Shown: positions 61,264 to 64,000 of the stretch, in pieces | Layout of the letters: every line of letters begins with the position of its first letter | Numbering within the stretch: position 1 is the stretch's first letter | NCBI GenBank assembly: GCA_013400975.1 | Contig: WBMZ01014172.1 | Span: forward strand, 123,916 to 187,915 | DNA from: Atrichornis clamosus | Taxonomy: Eukaryota; Chordata; Aves; Passeriformes; Menuridae | DNA length: 64,000 bases | Direction: 5' to 3' | Position numbers and translations under genes: made by a program | Notes under the pieces: model-generated | Databases searched by the model: none | The model's input: only the letters and a program-made list of their open reading frames with translations | Told to the model about the DNA's origin: nothing

Positions 61264-63399
61264 AAGTTTATTACTTACTTCCAGTATGAACAGATACTAT
61301 CATGAAGATGTGCAGTAACTTTTAGGGAAAGAATACACTTGCTGAATCATCCTTACACTTGAAAGGAAGTCAAACTACAATTACACTCCACGCAAAATGT
61401 AAATGCAGCTTTACAGAAACCTGACAGCCATGATGAAATCGCAGGGAATTCAGTTGTGACACTGCCTGTTTCTGAACAAATTCTAATTAAAATACTCTTT
61501 TGATTTATTTTCAGTAGAAGTTTCCATTCCTTAAGTGGACACGAAGAAAAATAATTTAGGCATGGATCAAAACATCCCAACCAGAAGAGACTCCAAACAG
61601 TATTTCTGACGATCACCCAAGTCAGGGCAAAGCAAAAAGGAATAAAACCTGAAGATGTCGCACGTGCAAATACAGTGATGTCATGCCTGGCATTAAAATT
61701 TTTGTCTTTTACGAGGATGAGCAAAACCTGCTGTGTTCTCATTCCAGCCTGGAGCAGTTTGAAACTGGTTCGAAAATGCAAAAAGAAGCCAGTAACTTTA
61801 CTATACTTAATGTTGGCTTTTTTTGTCTTTTAATAAAAACACAATAAAACTTTCCCCCTGCAACACAAAAGAACCGAAATCTGACACTATGAACTTGGGC
61901 TGTTTCATATAATGGATTATTGTTTTTACAGACACTGTCTAGAAATTGTTGATTGTAACTAGAGTAAAAAGGAAAGAAACCAAGTGGTACTTTGAGAGAA
62001 AGCAACTGGGAGCAGTGTGCTACTTTCAAACACCGACAGCAAGAAATGCCCTGTATGATGAAACTCTGACAGGTGAACTTTTGGTGTGGACAGGCAGAAA
62101 AAAATGTCATTTTACAAAGGTGAGTAATCACCAGATCTCTGGGCTGATAACTGAGCTATACACACCTATCCGTAGTTTCTGGCACTGAGTTCATCATGGA
62201 TACAAGAAGAGAGGACAAACATAGGAAAGCTCTTGGCCATTTCTTTCTGCAGAAGCCTGAGGGGATAAACACGCATATGGGTGAAAAGTAAAATAAGGAC
62301 CAGCCAACAACTTTAAAAATTCATGGGCTTCTTAGCATTTATATTCTTCCCAATTGCTAGCCAGTACCTTGCCTTCCCTGATCCCCAGATCAATTTGCAA
62401 TTCTGTTTCAAAGAGTTGCTGAGTTCATACAACATACTGAAGCCACATCTACATTAGAAAGGCTTCACCAGGACAGAAATATATTACCCTGGCAAAGCAC
62501 TTTGGTCACAGATAACTCTTAAACAACAATGTGACTCATCTACTGGTCTGATAAAACCACGGCAGCGTACAGCAGTCTTACTTCACGTGCCGTTTCCCAG
62601 TAAGGCTGCATGCACGAGGTTTCTGCTAGAGACATCAGACCTCCTCTAGTCACATCTGCACCTGCACGACCACCCAAGCCCCAGCCAGGAGGGAAAAACC
62701 CTGCACGAAGTTTAATCTGTAGGTTTTCTTTTTTTTTTTTTAAAAAAGGCAACTAATTGACCAGCTACATGTAGATTATTTGTAGGTAAATTGGATGACA
62801 AAGCAGAGAACAATAATGATTTATCATTTGCTATAAAAGAATTATGTTGAGGCATTTGACAATTTAGTTCACAGCATCAATTTAGAAAGATTTGTTTGTT
62901 GTTGCTGGGATGACTATTATTGTTCCACTAAAGGATTTGCTAAAATCCGTTCCTGAACTGGGATTTGACACCTGTGGGACAAAAAAATCAAATAAGAAGG
63001 CACAGTTTTGCCTGGCTGACAGGCTTGTGCTGTGACCCTGCTATTGCTGCAGAAGATGCCCTGCACTGCCAGAGGTGCAGCTTCTCAAGGCACTGCACAC
63101 TCTGCCACTCTCACCCGCTGCTCCTCACACTGCTCCTGCAGGACCGGGAGACAGGAGCTGCTGATGCCCAGCAATGCTGATTAACATGTCACTTTTCCAC
63201 TCATCCAACAGTCCTCCTCTTCCCTCACATTCCTACTTCTGTGGATGTTTGCCCCCCTTTTGCTCTCCACCTTCCAACTCAAAACTTTTGCTGTGTTCTC
63301 CTTCACGGCAGGACCCTCGCAAGTTCACAGGGTTTCAAAAGAGCACCTGCCCCCAGACAGGATGGGCAGCCGCCATCGGAGAGGTGCCTGGGCAGCCAA
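61264..63399. other. Non-coding stretch, nothing recognised
   Basis: Minus-strand frames of 142 codons (61,353-61,781) and 130 codons (61,739-62,131) have no domain I know and no clear splice sites. A T13 run occurs at 62,729-62,741. Composition rises in G+C after about 63,000 as the CpG-rich edge is approached. Confidence 0.5.
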
Positions 63400-63565
63400 G
63401 AGGGGAGGAAATCAGAGCCATGCCCCGCCCCCCCGCCGTCTCCCTCAGGAGCGATTCCCAGGCTCTAAGCTAACAAAAGTGCTCAGGAAAGAACTGGGCA
63501 TAGGGACACCCCAAAGTCACACAGGTACATCCCTGTTATCATTTAAAAGTTCTATTCCTAGCAAA

Positions 63566-63586
63566 GGGGGGGTTGGGTGGGGGGGG
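63566..63586 (+). other. G-quadruplex-type run
   Basis: G7, TT, G3, T, G8 in 21 bases meets the usual pattern of four runs of three or more G with short loops. It lies just upstream of the dense CpG segment, a common position for such motifs in promoters. Confidence 0.65.
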
Positions 63587-63939
63587 AGTCGGTGTCCTTC
63601 CCTGTCGCCTTCATCCCAGAGGGAGAGGGAGAAGGGGAAAAAAAAAAAGGAGACGGCTCTGTGATGGCTTTGGAAACCGGCTAAAACAAACGGGAAAGTC
63701 ACCCCTCATGAAAAAAAAAGTGGATGCAAAGTGCCAAAGCCCGAGTTTCCCCAAATCTTCCCATTTCGGGGAAAATAAAAAGCCACGGGAAGGCAGAGCC
63801 TTTCGCCGAGGGTGGAGGAGTGATGGAGCGGGGCGCCCAGCTCTGCCTCGCCGCGGTCCCGGCTCGGTGCCGCCGCTCCGCCTCGCCGCTCTCCGCAGTT
63901 ACCGGCAGCCAGCCCCGCGCCACGACCACGGCGTCACGG

Positions 63940-63976
63940 GTGGGAGGGGGGCTGCCAAAGAGGGGAGGGAGGGCAG
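63940..63976 (+). other. Second G-rich run, possible G-quadruplex
   Basis: GGGTGGGAGGGGGG, then GAGGGGAGGGAGGG, gives more than four G-runs of three or more within 37 bases on the plus strand. Confidence 0.5.
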
Positions 63977-64000
63977 GAGAAAAAAAAAAATCAAAAATTA

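Larger units (their letters stand above)
63400..64000. promoter_or_regulatory. CpG island at the window edge, probable promoter/first exon
   Basis: About 23 CpGs fall between 63,785 and 63,940 by direct count, with further CpGs upstream. GC-box sequence CCCCGCCCCCCCGCCG lies near 63,423. An ATAAAAAG (63,775-63,782) could act as a TATA box for rightward transcription starting near 63,805. An ATG with a favourable context (G at -3 and +4) follows at 63,823, and its frame stays open for 59 codons to the window end. That peptide (MERGAQLCLAAVPARCRRS...) is arginine/alanine-rich and unrecognised, so it may be 5' untranslated DNA. CpG islands often fire in both directions, so a leftward gene is equally possible. 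Confidence 0.6.

Noticed and set aside
61353..62131. Two adjoining minus-strand frames (142 and 130 codons) read as one gene
   Set aside because: They are in different frames, overlap, and show no splice signals or recognised domain.

Overview
This window looks like non-coding DNA from a bird (or close sauropsid) nuclear genome. The main evidence is four fragments of CR1 retrotransposon. Three of them keep recognisable 3' end sequence, and the two long ones end in the short tandem terminal repeat (ATTCTATG-like) typical of avian CR1. Other support is the low overall repeat load, a moderate A+T background broken by two compact CpG clusters, and several very old, decayed MIR-type SINE copies. 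No long intact gene is visible. The reading frames present are short, overlap on both strands and show no family I recognise. I see no bacterial, viral, tRNA, rRNA or CRISPR feature. The window is best read as intronic and/or intergenic sequence of a large vertebrate locus whose identity I cannot tell.

Layout. 1-10.3 kb is unannotatable non-coding DNA with A+T-rich islands at about 5.7, 6.6 and 7.5 kb that look like possible conserved non-coding elements. A decayed MIR lies at 10.35-10.52 kb. 10.5-26.5 kb is mostly featureless; it holds a poly(A) tract with the only ambiguous base (N at 17,400) and a 208-codon reading frame at 22 kb of doubtful meaning. 26.5-36.3 kb carries a second MIR and three candidate regulatory sites: an RFX X-box, a paired CRE-like palindrome and an RE1-like site. 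It also carries an exon-like block at 33.4 kb. 37.0-37.3 kb is a GC-richer block with good splice-like boundaries and an inverted repeat across the putative donor. 38.1-41.3 kb holds two CR1 copies of about 0.7-0.8 kb in opposite orientation. 44.6-46.5 kb has a short CR1 end, a possible ancient repeat, an octamer-containing A+T-rich element and the third MIR. A compact CpG cluster lies at 49.1-49.3 kb, the fourth MIR at 52.0 kb and the last CR1 scrap at 59.7 kb.

The right edge (63.4-64.0 kb) turns sharply CpG-rich. It has GC boxes, a TATA-like element, two G-quadruplex-type runs and an open frame that leaves the window, so it is probably a promoter/first-exon region. The rest of the window may be the first intron of a gene read leftward from that island, or the upstream intergenic region of a gene read rightward. 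The sequence alone does not decide which. No previously undescribed biological system is evident; the strongest observations are the inverted CR1 pair, the two CpG clusters, the exon-like blocks and the motif-bearing candidate elements.
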